Program-made: the position numbers and the translations under genes | Notes under the pieces: generated by a model | Seen by the model: only the letters and a program-made list of their open reading frames with translations | Database searches by the model: none | Told to the model about the DNA's origin: nothing | From: CAYNFR01 sp964616755 | Lineage (GTDB): Bacteria > Bacteroidota > Bacteroidia > Chitinophagales > Saprospiraceae | NCBI GenBank assembly: GCA_964616755.1 | Contig: CAZTSI010000014.1 | Location: 4,052 to 68,051 of the forward strand | Direction: 5' to 3' | Length of the DNA: 64,000 bases | In this document: piece after piece, positions 47,470-57,431 of the stretch | Position numbering within the stretch: the stretch's first letter is position 1 | Layout: each line of letters begins with the position of its first letter

Positions 47470-49932
47470 TTAAAAGGTATAAGAAATTGTTGTCAATAAT
47501 TGTCTAGGTGCTCCTGGGAATGCGCGAATATAGTCATATCCTCCTACCCAATGGGTTGTGTTAAGAGCATTATTAATATTGAATTGTATCTGAAAACGAT
47601 TCAAATTGTAGTAGAGCGCCACATCTACTATATTGTACGCAGGGAAGGCCTGCGGTTGTTGCCCTCTAGGTACAATAGAGCCGAATCGTTCTGTAACAAA
47701 ATTGGATCCCAAGCCAAAGCCTAGGCCATTTAGGACGCCGCCGCTAATAGAATATTTAGCCCAAACATTACCAGTATGTCTCGGGGCGTTGGGTTTTTGT
47801 CTACCGACAACAGATTGATCATCCGCCGCTGTTATGATCGCTTGGTTAAAGGCATAACTTAATGTAACGTTGAGTTGTCGTGAAAGTCTACCGACGATAT
47901 CAAATTCAAATCCTTTAGCTTGTTCTTCGCCAATTTGCTCCAATCTGTCCGGGTTGGTTGGATCGTTAGCATTGTACAATGCTCCTTTTTCCGTTATTTG
48001 ATAGACGGCTAAGGTGGTTGATAATCGTCCATTAAACCAATCGCCTTTTGCCCCAACTTCCCACAAATTGCTCAATAATGGATCGAATGGGCCGCCAGCA
48101 TTAGGATCATTGATGGCAGAGCTCGTCTGCGGCTGATAGCCCTGTACATAGCTGCCATAAACATTTAGCGCCGAATTAATTTTGTAGGTGATACCCAACC
48201 TAGGTAAAAGAGCATGCTGGGTTACTTTTGTTTCGTCCTCGGTGCCAAAGTTTTCATAATCAACGAAGTAATCTTGACGCAGACCTAGCAGGATATCCAT
48301 CTTGCCGAGGGAAAGTTGATCCTGAAGATAGACTCCATGAGAAGATAATTCGAAAGGATTAAACAGGTCAACGGCATAAATATACTTGGTCATATCTCTT
48401 AATCGATTAGCCGACGGATCAGTTAAATCAAAATGTGGGACATTTGGTATGGGATTACCAGTTGCATCTAGAGAGTAATTTGCTGCATTGGCAGGATTAA
48501 AGCTATTGAATACTCTTGTACGGTCAGCAGAAAGATAGCCTCTTGCCTGAAGTTGTGATCCTCCTAACTCTTGTGATTGAATGAAATAGTCGTGTCCTAC
48601 TAATAATTTGTGGTTAATATCACCGGTTGTTGTTTCAAAGGATAAATAATTGTTGAGACCATTGTTATTCCATTTGCGGTTGCGGATGAATACGCGCATC
48701 TCCATCTTTTCAGGATCGCGAGAGCCATCTGCCTTTGTCGCAAATGTATTTGCCGTACGGTGTTCAAGAAGATCTTCACTATAGCTGCTCCGTTGAAATA
48801 CAGAATTAAAACTCAACTTGCTCGAAAACTGATGACGAAATGAGATAGTCGTGTTGATGTTCTCCTCTTTCAAAAAATCATTGGCTGCATTTAGTGACCT
48901 CGATATAGGAACAGAAAACAGATCCCCGTTGCCAAAAACAGCTTGTCCTCTATCTAGACGGCCATTCGATCCTTGATATACGATGTCTACATTGATATTT
49001 GTTTTTGTGCTAGGCCTAAACGAAAACGAGGGAGCTACTACTATGTTTTTATCGAACTGCAAATCTCTAAAATTGCCTGAGTTTTCATATCCTAGATTTA
49101 TTCGATACAACAACTTTTTGTCCTCCGTCATTGCGCCCGTAAAATCTGCAAACATTCTAAAGGTGTTAAAGCTACCTAGGGTGGTGGTAACAGATTGATG
49201 TGAGCTTTCCAATGGTTTTTTTGTAACCCGATTGATTGTCCCTCCAGGTGAAGCATTGCCAAACATTGAAGATGTTGGGCCTTTTATCACTTCAACGGTT
49301 TCAATGTGAGGGATCAATTGCTGTTTCCAAAAACTTGTAAAGGCGCGCATACCATTAACTAAATTCCCTGAGTTTCCTTGTCCCTGTACCCTGAATCCTC
49401 GAATGGAGATATCGTTGTAAAAACTGAATTGATTCACCCCGCTCATATTTTTGACAACATCATTTAGCCGAAAAGCTGCTTGATCAAGGATTAGTTCTTT
49501 TGTGACAATGCTAATTGATTGTGGAATATCCTTGACCAAAGTGGCCGTCTTATTAGCAGCGAAAGAGCTTTCATTGGTATAGCCTTGTGATTGACGGCCT
49601 AAGATCTCAACACTTTGAAGAAATGTATTGATTGCCATAAGTCTGAACTGTAGATGATTGGATTGTCCTTCGAGAACGACGACTTGTTGTATTTGAGACT
49701 CATATCCCAATGACGATACGGCCAATTGATATGTGCCGACGGCAACAGGCCCAATAGTAAACATGCCCTTTGGGTTGGTAGACTGTCCTAACGATGTGCC
49801 AATAATACCAATGTTGACAAAAGGCAAAGCAGCGCCGGAAGTGTCTGTGATGATACCGGAAATATAACCATTCTGACACCATAAAGACCAAGAACAAAAA
49901 CAGAGCGCTATGTGTATAAAAGCATTTTTCAT
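47470..49932 (-). CDS. TonB-dependent siderophore receptor
   Basis: 820 residues. Signal peptide (about 1-19), a carboxypeptidase-like regulatory domain (about 22-110, 'GAALPFVNIGIIGTSLGQSTNPKG'), a plug with 'VKDIPQSISIVTKELILDQ', 'SIRGF' and 'VIKGPTSSMFGNASPGGTINRVTK' (about 120-245), then the outer-membrane barrel ending in aromatic 'TTISYTF'. The plug wording is that of FhuA/FoxA-type ferric-hydroxamate receptors. It should import a ferric siderophore using TonB energy. I looked for a Fur box upstream and found no convincing one. First gene of a two-gene operon. Confidence 0.93.
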   Translation of the reverse strand: MKNAFIHIALCFCSWSLWCQNGYISGIITDTSGAALPFVNIGIIGTSLGQSTNPKGMFTIGPVAVGTYQLAVSSLGYESQIQQVVVLEGQSNHLQFRLMAINTFLQSVEILGRQSQGYTNESSFAANKTATLVKDIPQSISIVTKELILDQAAFRLNDVVKNMSGVNQFSFYNDISIRGFRVQGQGNSGNLVNGMRAFTSFWKQQLIPHIETVEVIKGPTSSMFGNASPGGTINRVTKKPLESSHQSVTTTLGSFNTFRMFADFTGAMTEDKKLLYRINLGYENSGNFRDLQFDKNIVVAPSFSFRPSTKTNINVDIVYQGSNGRLDRGQAVFGNGDLFSVPISRSLNAANDFLKEENINTTISFRHQFSSKLSFNSVFQRSSYSEDLLEHRTANTFATKADGSRDPEKMEMRVFIRNRKWNNNGLNNYLSFETTTGDINHKLLVGHDYFIQSQELGGSQLQARGYLSADRTRVFNSFNPANAANYSLDATGNPIPNVPHFDLTDPSANRLRDMTKYIYAVDLFNPFELSSHGVYLQDQLSLGKMDILLGLRQDYFVDYENFGTEDETKVTQHALLPRLGITYKINSALNVYGSYVQGYQPQTSSAINDPNAGGPFDPLLSNLWEVGAKGDWFNGRLSTTLAVYQITEKGALYNANDPTNPDRLEQIGEEQAKGFEFDIVGRLSRQLNVTLSYAFNQAIITAADDQSVVGRQKPNAPRHTGNVWAKYSISGGVLNGLGFGLGSNFVTERFGSIVPRGQQPQAFPAYNIVDVALYYNLNRFQIQFNINNALNTTHWVGGYDYIRAFPGAPRQLLTTISYTF

Positions 49933-50267
49933 TTAACTCAATATTGTTTTGACTAAAAAATTTAGCCCAAAATTGATCAAAGCGCTTCGTGAATAACATA
50001 CCAAAATTTGAATGATTTATTCAACTATTTATTAGAAGACTAAAGACATTAGGTAGAGGGGCTCCAATAAATTTGGTAATAACATGCTGCTCACGACTAC
50101 CAAATGATCGCGAGATTTGCACTGATAAGATCATATGAAGTTTCAATATAATAGTGTATACAAATATAATTGTCAACTGTTGTGTCATAGAAAATACCTA
50201 GACAGCCGTCTAATCCTGACACAATAGTGTGAAGCTGAACAATGTATATTTCAGAGAATCCTCTATA
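49933..50267. other. Region upstream of the siderophore receptor
   Basis: 335 bases with no gene. AT-rich; contains the receptor's promoter by position, but I see neither a clean TAnnTTTG box at a normal distance nor a Fur-like palindrome. Confidence 0.5.
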
Positions 50268-50993
50268 CTAGTTGACTTTAGGCGAAGTGATGCCGACGTG
50301 CTTTTTTAATTCATATAATTCGCTGGAAGAGAGATTCCTCCATTGCCCTGATTTAAGATTTCCGAGATGAATGTTAATGATTCTTATTCGTTTAAGGTTG
50401 ATCACTTTATAGTCTAAGAATTCACACATTCGCCTTATCTGACGATTCAATCCTTGTTTCAAAATGATCGTAAATACGCGCGCTGATTCACGCCGTATTT
50501 CACATTTTTTAGTTAATGTGCCCAAAATGGGTATCCCGTCTGACATGCGCTGCAAGAATTCATCCGTGATAATCTTATCCACCGAGACGACATATTCCTT
50601 TTCGTGATCATTTTCGACGCGCAATATCTCATTGACGATATCACCATCGCTGGTCAATATGATTAAACCTGTAGAAGGTTTGTCCAATCTTCCGATCGGA
50701 AATATGCGACTAGGATGTTTAATGAAATCAATGATATTGCTCTTGTCTTTAGTGTCAGTAGTACAAGTGATGCCCGCTGGCTTATTTAAAACGATATAAA
50801 CGGACTCAGTCTTATTTTGCAAGGGCTTTCCGTCTAAGGTCACTGTATCTCCATGAGCTACTCTATTTCCCCTTACGGCAACTTCGCCGTTGAGGCGCAC
50901 CCGTCCTGACTCTATCCATTTGTCCGCTTCTCTTCTCGAGCAGATGCCCGTTTCGCTGATATACTTGTTTAAACTCTTATCTTCTGCTTTCAT
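50268..50993 (-). CDS. rluF: 23S rRNA pseudouridine synthase RluF type
   Basis: 241 residues. An S4 RNA-binding domain (about 6-55, 'LNKYISETGICSRREADKWIESGRVRLNGE') is followed by the RsuA-type catalytic domain with D104 in GRLDKPSTGL. 'KPAGITCTTDTKDKSNIIDFIKHP' is the RluF form, which in E. coli modifies U2604 of 23S rRNA (and tRNA-Tyr U35). The C-terminus 'QGLNRQIRRMCEFLDYKV' is complete. It may share a transcript with the DinB-like and mgtE genes upstream. Confidence 0.92.
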   Translation of the reverse strand: MKAEDKSLNKYISETGICSRREADKWIESGRVRLNGEVAVRGNRVAHGDTVTLDGKPLQNKTESVYIVLNKPAGITCTTDTKDKSNIIDFIKHPSRIFPIGRLDKPSTGLIILTSDGDIVNEILRVENDHEKEYVVSVDKIITDEFLQRMSDGIPILGTLTKKCEIRRESARVFTIILKQGLNRQIRRMCEFLDYKVINLKRIRIINIHLGNLKSGQWRNLSSSELYELKKHVGITSPKVN

Positions 50994-51083
50994 GATGGTT
51001 TTGGGCTAATGCCTTTTAGTTAGAACGGTCATATTGTCTGCCGTTTATTTAATGAGCTCATTCATTATTAGATGATGAATTAT

Positions 51084-51620
51084 CTATATCCAACCTTTTT
51101 CTATAGCCAGTCTATAAATCTGTTGATAATGATGCTCGCCGTGCCACGAATACAATGATAGCATCAAATCAAGACTCAGCGGGGTTTCCCAGTCTGGGTG
51201 AATGAGTTCACGTTCAAACTCGGCAGTAGTAAAGGAGTTTGCCAATTCGACCCAACGCTGATGAAGGCCTTCAATGATGCGCAAGGAAGGCTCTATAGGT
51301 CCATTAGCGTCAGCCAATGCTGCCCACGGATCTTGAAGGTAGGGTTTAATGGTCGGTCTATCTTCTGTTAATGCCCACTTAAATCTGATGAAACTATTCA
51401 TATGACTATCTGCGATATGATGAATCACTTGCTTCCCAGTCCAGCCTCCTTCACGGTAAGGTGTATCTAACTGAATGTCAGACCACATTTCAACAAGAGA
51501 AAATAGCTTTTGAGGCAACAACCGAATATGGGTAATGTATTGTTCTCTATCCTCATCCGTAAAAGCGCTTGGTCGAACCCATTTGCCAATTGGAAATTTT
51601 AGTTTTTCAAGATCTGTCAT
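51084..51620 (-). CDS. DinB/YfiT-type metal-dependent transferase (BstA-like)
   Basis: 178 residues, a four-helix DinB fold with the metal histidines in 'VIHHIADSHMNSFIRFKWAL' and 'SWHGEHHYQQI'. The opening 'LKFPIGKW' and the whole arrangement match YfiT, named a putative metal-dependent hydrolase and now regarded as a bacillithiol-S-transferase (BstA). Many Bacteroidota make bacillithiol, so that role is plausible here but not shown. It follows mgtE by 35 bases on the same strand. Confidence 0.85.
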   Translation of the reverse strand: MTDLEKLKFPIGKWVRPSAFTDEDREQYITHIRLLPQKLFSLVEMWSDIQLDTPYREGGWTGKQVIHHIADSHMNSFIRFKWALTEDRPTIKPYLQDPWAALADANGPIEPSLRIIEGLHQRWVELANSFTTAEFERELIHPDWETPLSLDLMLSLYSWHGEHHYQQIYRLAIEKGWI

Positions 51621-51655
51621 AATATTTTAGTTGCACAATGGTTTTTCTGAAATAG

Positions 51656-52873
51656 TTAAAGAAGGATTTTTGTGGCTAAAAATAGTAGTAAGCCCATGCT
51701 CGCCACATCCGTAGCCGTAGTTAGAAATATACTACTTGCGGTGGCAGGGTCAGCTCCGATACGTTTTAGAGCAAGAGGTACAAACGCTCCCGAAAGACCG
51801 CTAATAAAGCAGCTTCCGATCATCGCCACGAAGACAATCATACTCAAGGTCAATGCGTTAGGGTCGCCCTGCGATGATGCCAAGAAATACATACCTAACG
51901 CTGCCGATACCCCAACAAACGCACCATTGAGTAAGCCGAGAGCTCCTTCTTTCATAAAAAGTTTGTATGCGCCTTGATTTTTAAATTCTCCCAATGCCAT
52001 AGCTCGCAAGGTCACCGCTAATGCTTGGCATCCAGTATTGCCCGATTGTCCTGCTAATACGGGCAAAAACGAGGCTAATATCACGATCTGATCGATGGTC
52101 TCTTGAAAGGCCGTAACTACTGCCCCCGCTACAAAGGCCGTTAGCAAGTTTAACTGTAACCACGGATGACGGTACTTAAAGCTTCTTCCCCAAGAGGTGG
52201 AGAGCTTCTCTTCCTTTTCAACCCCCACCATACTACCAGCTTGTGCGCTGATCTCAATGGCTTGAGCCTCAAACAGCCGATAGCCTCTTATCTGACCCAC
52301 GAGCTCACCTGCATTATTGACAACAGGATACACAGGAAAGTGCATTGTAAGCACTTCTTTCATTGCGTCCATCAACGGTGTGCGGGCATTGAGGCAGAAA
52401 GGATCTTTAATCATAATCTCGGCGAGCTTCTGATCTGGTTTTGCAAAGAGAAGTTCGCGCATCACGAGCAGACCTACTAACTTATGATCATCATCTACAA
52501 TATAAGCATAGGTTACAAACTCTCGCTTGACGAGGTCACGAAGTTGTTCTATAGTTTCGCTTACGGTCGTTTCGGGCTGAAAGACCGCTAAAGTGGGCTC
52601 CAACATACGCCCAATAGAGCTTTCGGGAAATTTTCTGTTGAGACTCCATTGTTTGCTCACTTCTGGGGGGAGAGCCGCGAGAATTTCATTTTTCTTATTG
52701 TTGGATATCAGCTCAAAGATATGATCGGCCATATCAGGACTTTGGCTTCTTAATTCTCTGGCAGCATTTTCGGCATCGAGAGTTTCGATGACTTTTGCCG
52801 AGGCAAATTTGTCTAAGCCTTTTAGGCTTTTTGCATCTTCAGTTAGAGCAATAGTGGTTGACGTCTTTTTCAT
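51656..52873 (-). CDS. mgtE: Magnesium transporter MgtE
   Basis: 405 residues, somewhat short because the N-terminal helical domain has only about 90 residues instead of about 130. It is followed by two CBS domains (about 100-225, 'EFVTYAYIVDDDHKLVGLLVMREL', 'FPVYPVVNNAGELVGQIRGYRL') and a membrane domain of five helices with the pore signature 'PVLAGQSGNTGCQALAVTLRAMAL'. The CBS domains sense magnesium and close the pore when it is plentiful. The shortened N domain may alter gating. It is probably the first gene of an mgtE-dinB-rluF set. Confidence 0.92.
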   Translation of the reverse strand: MKKTSTTIALTEDAKSLKGLDKFASAKVIETLDAENAARELRSQSPDMADHIFELISNNKKNEILAALPPEVSKQWSLNRKFPESSIGRMLEPTLAVFQPETTVSETIEQLRDLVKREFVTYAYIVDDDHKLVGLLVMRELLFAKPDQKLAEIMIKDPFCLNARTPLMDAMKEVLTMHFPVYPVVNNAGELVGQIRGYRLFEAQAIEISAQAGSMVGVEKEEKLSTSWGRSFKYRHPWLQLNLLTAFVAGAVVTAFQETIDQIVILASFLPVLAGQSGNTGCQALAVTLRAMALGEFKNQGAYKLFMKEGALGLLNGAFVGVSAALGMYFLASSQGDPNALTLSMIVFVAMIGSCFISGLSGAFVPLALKRIGADPATASSIFLTTATDVASMGLLLFLATKILL

Positions 52874-53076
52874 TTTGGTTTATCGTATTTTAATGTCTAA
52901 AATTATGAATAGCTAATTAATCTACACTAGTTCTGTGGTGCTTTTATAGATTTATTCTCACATTAGGCACTTAGGGTCTTATTCCTCATCGTTCAGATCA
53001 TTATTTATGACGAATTATGTCAACTGTTTGATCTTACTTGCTTACATTTCTGTTTAACCATAATTAGACAAGATTG

Positions 53077-53601
53077 ATGGAATTTACAAATGAACAAATA
53101 CATACGAAGGATCTTCCGAGCATTCAACAAGTCGAATTTAAGGGTTTGCACAAAGATTACTTGACCGTGGAGCTCATTTGGTCAAGTATACTTTTGATCA
53201 TATTGATAGTGGTCGTTACTATTACGATGGGATGGAACGTGTGGCAATTGGCCAGCTGGATGAGAATTCTAGCGGTGATTGGTGCACTTGTTCTTGCCGT
53301 GGGGGTTATTTGGTTAACCATAGTAGCATTCCAAAGAAAAAAATATGCCCTTCGTCAACGCGATATTATCTATCAAAGTGGGCTGATATGGAGGTCATTG
53401 ACGGCAGTTCCGTTCAATAGAATACAACATGCCCAAGGCCAACAGGGTCACATCGAACGGCTATTTCACTTGAGTAAATTAAACATATACACAGCGGGCG
53501 GCTCAAGCAGTGATCTATCGATATCGGGACTTTGGGCTGATGAAGCGCATCGCATCAAAGAATTTATCCTTAAAGAAGTGAGTCACGATGAAGAGGAGTG
53601 A
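53077..53601 (+). CDS. Bacterial PH-domain membrane protein (YdbS-like)
   Basis: About 174 residues. The ATG at 53077 is preferred to the TTG three bases earlier. Two membrane helices (about 32-50 and 57-80) are followed by a bacterial PH (bPH2) domain: 'KYALRQRDIIYQSGLIWRSLTAVPFNRIQHAQ'. This is the YdbS layout. The next gene, a YdbT-like protein, overlaps its end by 14 bases, so the two are made together and probably form one complex. The function is not established; in Bacillus the pair protects against certain bacteriocins. Confidence 0.82.
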   Translation: MEFTNEQIHTKDLPSIQQVEFKGLHKDYLTVELIWSSILLIILIVVVTITMGWNVWQLASWMRILAVIGALVLAVGVIWLTIVAFQRKKYALRQRDIIYQSGLIWRSLTAVPFNRIQHAQGQQGHIERLFHLSKLNIYTAGGSSSDLSISGLWADEAHRIKEFILKEVSHDEEE

Positions 53602-55087
53602 GTTAGCGACTGCAAGCCGTCAATCACATTGGGCGATCATATTTATTGTGCTACGGTTTGTGCGTAAATTAGCGATCCAAAGCTGGCCTATTTTGCTTGG
53701 TTTACTCTTTCGTCGCAGCCAAGATTCGTCCGTAGGCCAATTTGAGTTATATGCCTCTGGAGTGGGTTTGCTAGGAGCTGTCGGTTCGGTTTTGGCTTAT
53801 TTTAGGTTTTACTATCACGTCTCTGACCATGAGTTAATTATTCAAAAAGGTATTCTCAAAAAAGTACATCTCAACATCCCATTTGAGCGTATTCAAAGTG
53901 TAAACTTTAGAGAGACCCTCTTACATAGCTTTTTAGGTGTGACTGCCGTTGAAATTGAATCCGCTGGATCTAAAGAAAAGGAGTTAACGATCGATGCTAT
54001 CGAGATCACAAAAGCTCGTCGTCTCCGCGATTTTTTGCTCGTAAAAAGAAATATGGCCATTAGCCATAGGCCGATTTATATAGGGGATGATAAGGACATC
54101 ACATCACCTAAGGCTGAGAGCCTACCCATTTTGCGCCTTAGTCTTAAAGATCTACTGAATGTGGGGATAACCCAAAATCACCTGAAGCCTATTGGGCTGC
54201 TTATTGGTCTAGGTATTTCTGTCTTTTTTTATTCTCGTACTTTTGATTTTAGGCTTCGAGATGTATATAACATTATTGAAGAGTACAAAGCGCTAATGCA
54301 GCCACCCGATTATTTTTTGTTGATAATAGTCTTGTTATTCTTTATGTTGCTTTATTCTATTATCATAACATTCTTGAAATATTTCAATCTCGAGTTTAAT
54401 CGTTATGCCAACAAATTTAAGATCGTTCAAGGTCTTTTTACTCGTCATGAATTTTCAGCGCTCGATAGTAAAGTACAAATACTCAATTGGCATCAAAACG
54501 TGTTGCAAAAGTTTTTAGGTTTTTTTGACATTCGTTTTAAGCAGGCTAGTAGTGAAAAAAGGGTAAAGGAGCACTTTACGATTCCTGGCTGTTCATCCGA
54601 AAAAGTCAGTTATGTGCAAGAGGCTTGGTTAGGAAAACCATATAATCCCGCATCTATTGTAGATCGAGTGTCGGCGCATTATTTCTATTACTCAGCCAAA
54701 TATCTGGGTATTCTATCCTTCGTAGGGATAGCAACACTCATCTATTTTGGAGCATATTTGTCTGCGTTATTCGTGTTTGTTGTTGCTTGTGGTTTAATCG
54801 GGCTTCACTTTTTGCGCTACAAAAAACTCTATTACTCGTATAATGGCAGTGAGCTGCTGATCCGCGGAGGGGCACTTAGCAATGGTTTTTCTCTTATTCC
54901 GATATATAAGGTTCAAAATATTAGTATTACTCAGAATTATTATCAGTGGTCGCGCCAATTGGCCACACTTCAAATATTTACGGCAGCTGGGGTACTAAGG
55001 ATACCTTTTATAGAACATCAAAGAGCCACTGAACTATTAGATGCCTTTTTATTTGAAGCCCAAAAGAACCCGAAAAATTGGATGTAG
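53588..55087 (+). CDS. Bacterial PH-domain membrane protein (YdbT-like)
   Basis: 499 residues with three bPH2 domains ('YHVSDHELIIQKGILKKVHLNIPFERIQSVNF', 'NRYANKFKIVQGLFTRHEFSALDSKVQIL', 'SYNGSELLIRGGALSNGFSLIPIYKVQNISI') separated by pairs of membrane helices. Order and length match YdbT. It begins 14 bases inside the YdbS-like gene. A coupled pair of this kind is common in Firmicutes and also found in Bacteroidota. Confidence 0.82.
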   Translation: MKRSELATASRQSHWAIIFIVLRFVRKLAIQSWPILLGLLFRRSQDSSVGQFELYASGVGLLGAVGSVLAYFRFYYHVSDHELIIQKGILKKVHLNIPFERIQSVNFRETLLHSFLGVTAVEIESAGSKEKELTIDAIEITKARRLRDFLLVKRNMAISHRPIYIGDDKDITSPKAESLPILRLSLKDLLNVGITQNHLKPIGLLIGLGISVFFYSRTFDFRLRDVYNIIEEYKALMQPPDYFLLIIVLLFFMLLYSIIITFLKYFNLEFNRYANKFKIVQGLFTRHEFSALDSKVQILNWHQNVLQKFLGFFDIRFKQASSEKRVKEHFTIPGCSSEKVSYVQEAWLGKPYNPASIVDRVSAHYFYYSAKYLGILSFVGIATLIYFGAYLSALFVFVVACGLIGLHFLRYKKLYYSYNGSELLIRGGALSNGFSLIPIYKVQNISITQNYYQWSRQLATLQIFTAAGVLRIPFIEHQRATELLDAFLFEAQKNPKNWM

Positions 55088-55178
55088 GGCATAATCGTCT
55101 CCGCACAGATAAGAACTTTGTTCTATCTTTAGACACTCTAAAACGAGCAACAATTGATTGTCAGAATATGATCGAGCT

Positions 55179-56639
55179 ATGGCAAAAAAAATAATTCCTA
55201 TTTTCTTAATTATAGCGATGTGCCCAGGGATTATCACAGCGCAGCAAGTCATCGTGTCGCCTGACATTAATATGCGCAATACTCAAATCTATTCGGTCAT
55301 TGGCAGGATAGATGAGACCATTATGTTTTTTCAAGACAAGGCATCCACCAAAAAGGTACTACTCTACAATGATAAATTGGAACTCCAAAGTGAACGTGAC
55401 GTCAATCTTCTCAATAATCGAGCCTTAGTGTTGGAGGTGGTCAATCTGGATTCGTTGTTTGGCATTATCTATGGTTATCGAGAAGAAGATCAGCAAATAT
55501 TGGCGATGTCTACCTTTAATAAGAATGCTGAGCCTATCGATACGACCACCTTAGCAATATTTGAAAAAGAGTGGCGAGGGCTTAATTTTCAAGTGGTGAG
55601 CTCTGAGGATGGCACAAAGTTAGGCTTATACAATGTCCTCAATGCAGATCAAATCAAAGTAGTTGTGGTAGATGTCTTTACTATGGAGACTATCATGAAT
55701 GCAGAATATTTGATAAAACAATCTAATCTGCAAGAAGAATTGCTCGATGTGCAAATATCAAACCTGGGGGAGTTCATATTGATGACCGAAATAAATAATA
55801 GCCGTGCTCAGCGTGAAAGACACTTGGTCAATGTGTTTTATCTTAGGCCTCGGTCAACGGACATTAATCATATACAAATTCCTTTGTCAGGGCTGGTCTG
55901 TGCTGACATCAAATTAAGTATCAATAATCTTACAAAAGAAATTGGCATCGCAGGCTTATGCGACGAAAGGCGCAATCAAGAAAGTAGCTTGTACATCTGG
56001 ATAAAGGGTAATCCGAGAATGTTTAATGATGTGCCTGTCAAGATATTCGAAATTGACCCCCAAATCATTTTTGAAGTCTATGGTGAAAAACGGAAGTCTC
56101 GACTTCAAAACTTCGTTATCAGCGATATTCTATGGCAAGATGACGGGGGAGGCATTCTTGTATTCGAAATGCAGATTGATCTTAATAGACGCATAGCCTC
56201 AGCCACCAATGTCAACCAGTCTGGATTTAGGGCTTTTGGAGACTATGGGGGCAGCACGTTTGGCGGTTGGAGTGATCATTATAGAGAAGATCTAGTGCTG
56301 GTAGGTATCAATAAGCTAGGCGAAAGTCGATGGCATCAAGTATTTTACAAAAAGCAGTTTTCGCAAAATGATGGAGCTATGTTCTCTTCATATTTCTCTA
56401 TCATCACACCAAGTCGCGTAAGAATCATCTACAATGACGAAATAAAGAATAATAGCACAGTCAGTGAATACATCTTTGATAGCAACGGCAATTATAAGCG
56501 AACTACAGTGCTGAGCACTGAATATCAAAACTTGAAATTGAGATTTACAGAGGCGCTTCAGCTCTCGTCCACAGAGATTTTAGTGCCTAGCCAGTCAACC
56601 TTGGCGTTAAATCTGGTGAAAATCGACTACACCAATTAG
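55179..56639 (+). CDS. Secreted protein of unknown function
   Basis: About 486 residues from the ATG at 55179 (the earlier TTG would spoil the signal peptide). Signal peptide MAKKIIPIFLIIAMCPGIITA. The rest shows repeated beta-strand patterns ('QIYSVIGRIDETIMFFQDKASTKKVLLYNDK', 'TKLGLYNVLNADQIKVVVVDVFTMETI'), which may mean a beta-propeller-like fold. A glycine-rich stretch 'FGDYGGSTFGGWSDHYREDLVLVGIN' lies near residue 360. I recognise no family. No sorting domain at the C-terminus. It follows the PH-domain pair by about 90 bases but need not be related to it. Confidence 0.75.
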   Translation: MAKKIIPIFLIIAMCPGIITAQQVIVSPDINMRNTQIYSVIGRIDETIMFFQDKASTKKVLLYNDKLELQSERDVNLLNNRALVLEVVNLDSLFGIIYGYREEDQQILAMSTFNKNAEPIDTTTLAIFEKEWRGLNFQVVSSEDGTKLGLYNVLNADQIKVVVVDVFTMETIMNAEYLIKQSNLQEELLDVQISNLGEFILMTEINNSRAQRERHLVNVFYLRPRSTDINHIQIPLSGLVCADIKLSINNLTKEIGIAGLCDERRNQESSLYIWIKGNPRMFNDVPVKIFEIDPQIIFEVYGEKRKSRLQNFVISDILWQDDGGGILVFEMQIDLNRRIASATNVNQSGFRAFGDYGGSTFGGWSDHYREDLVLVGINKLGESRWHQVFYKKQFSQNDGAMFSSYFSIITPSRVRIIYNDEIKNNSTVSEYIFDSNGNYKRTTVLSTEYQNLKLRFTEALQLSSTEILVPSQSTLALNLVKIDYTN

Positions 56640-56778
56640 TCTGAAGTGCGACATTGTTTATTTTATTGTAGCTTTTTAGAATTTAATGTGTCGTGGATTA
56701 TTGGCTCTAACATTTAAAACTTATCTTGAGCCTGCAAGTTATCCTCCCTACTGTATTAACTTTTAAGTCAACATTTAC

Positions 56779-57237
56779 ATGAGCTTTCTCTTAAAGAATA
56801 CTCAACAGGTTTTGCTATCTGCCGAGGATATTGTACGTAGGTTTCGAGATTTAGTTAATAAAGCCTTGCAAAAGGAGGGCCTTCATATTAGTTACGATCA
56901 GTGGATTGTGCTCAATGAATTGGCGCAGCAGCAGGGATTAAGTCAAATAGAGCTATCGATGAATACTAAGAAGGAACCTGCATCAATCTCTCGTATTCTG
57001 ACGCTGTTGGTCAAAAGGGATCTTGTGGAGCGCGTGGATGATAAAAATAATAAACGCACCAAGCGGATCTATATAACAACAACAGGTGCCGAAATAACCA
57101 AAAAGTCCAACGTGATCTTCAATAAAATTGCCAAGCACGGCTTTGAAGGGGTTTATGACCAAGAAATCAATCTTTTTGTAAGAATACTGAATAAAGTAGA
57201 GTCAAATTTCGATAAAAAGGGTTCTTCGAATAAATAA
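56779..57237 (+). CDS. MarR family transcription regulator
   Basis: 152 residues with the winged helix pattern of MarR: 'YDQWIVLNELAQQQGLSQIELSMNTKKEPASISRILTLLVKRDLVERVDDKNNKRTKRIYIT'. The dimerisation helices are at both ends. It stands alone, so its target is not evident; MarR genes usually regulate themselves and a neighbour, and the secreted-protein gene upstream is the nearest candidate. Confidence 0.9.
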   Translation: MSFLLKNTQQVLLSAEDIVRRFRDLVNKALQKEGLHISYDQWIVLNELAQQQGLSQIELSMNTKKEPASISRILTLLVKRDLVERVDDKNNKRTKRIYITTTGAEITKKSNVIFNKIAKHGFEGVYDQEINLFVRILNKVESNFDKKGSSNK

Positions 57238-57271
57238 GCTCCAAACGGTAAAAAATAATCCTTGACAATAG

Positions 57272-57302
57272 TTGGCACTCAATGCAAGTAGATATATATT
57301 TG
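57272..57302 (+). promoter_or_regulatory. Promoter of tRNA-Val
   Basis: TTG at 57272-57274, 20 bases, then TATATTTG at 57295-57302. This is the Bacteroidota sigma consensus (TTTG/TTG, 19-21 bases, TAnnTTTG). The tRNA begins 19 bases after the -7 box. Confidence 0.8.
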
Positions 57303-57320
57303 CCGTCCCGTTAGACGATC

Positions 57321-57395
57321 GGGCGATTAGCTCAGTTGGTTCAGAGCACCTCGTTTACACCGAGGGGGTCGGGAGTTCGAGTCTCTCATCGCCCA
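57321..57395 (+). tRNA. tRNA-Val (anticodon TAC)
   Basis: 75 bases. Acceptor stem GGGCGAT/ATCGCCC, anticodon stem CCTCG/CGAGG with loop TTTACAC (anticodon TAC, codon GTA), T loop GTTCGAG. The 3' CCA is not encoded. It has its own promoter and terminator. Confidence 0.96.
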
Positions 57396-57398
57396 CAG

Positions 57399-57431
57399 AA
57401 AAAGGCCTTTCTTAATTGACTGGCCTTTTTT
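57399..57431. terminator. Two-way terminator between tRNA-Val and ybeY
   Basis: AAAAAGGCC (57399-57407) pairs with GGCCTTTTT (57422-57430). The plus strand then has T residues for tRNA-Val, and the minus strand has five T for ybeY, whose stop codon overlaps the hairpin's end. Confidence 0.85.

Noticed and set aside
49933..50267. Possible Fur box before the siderophore receptor
   Set aside because: Only loose AT-rich half-sites; no palindrome close to the known Fur consensus.
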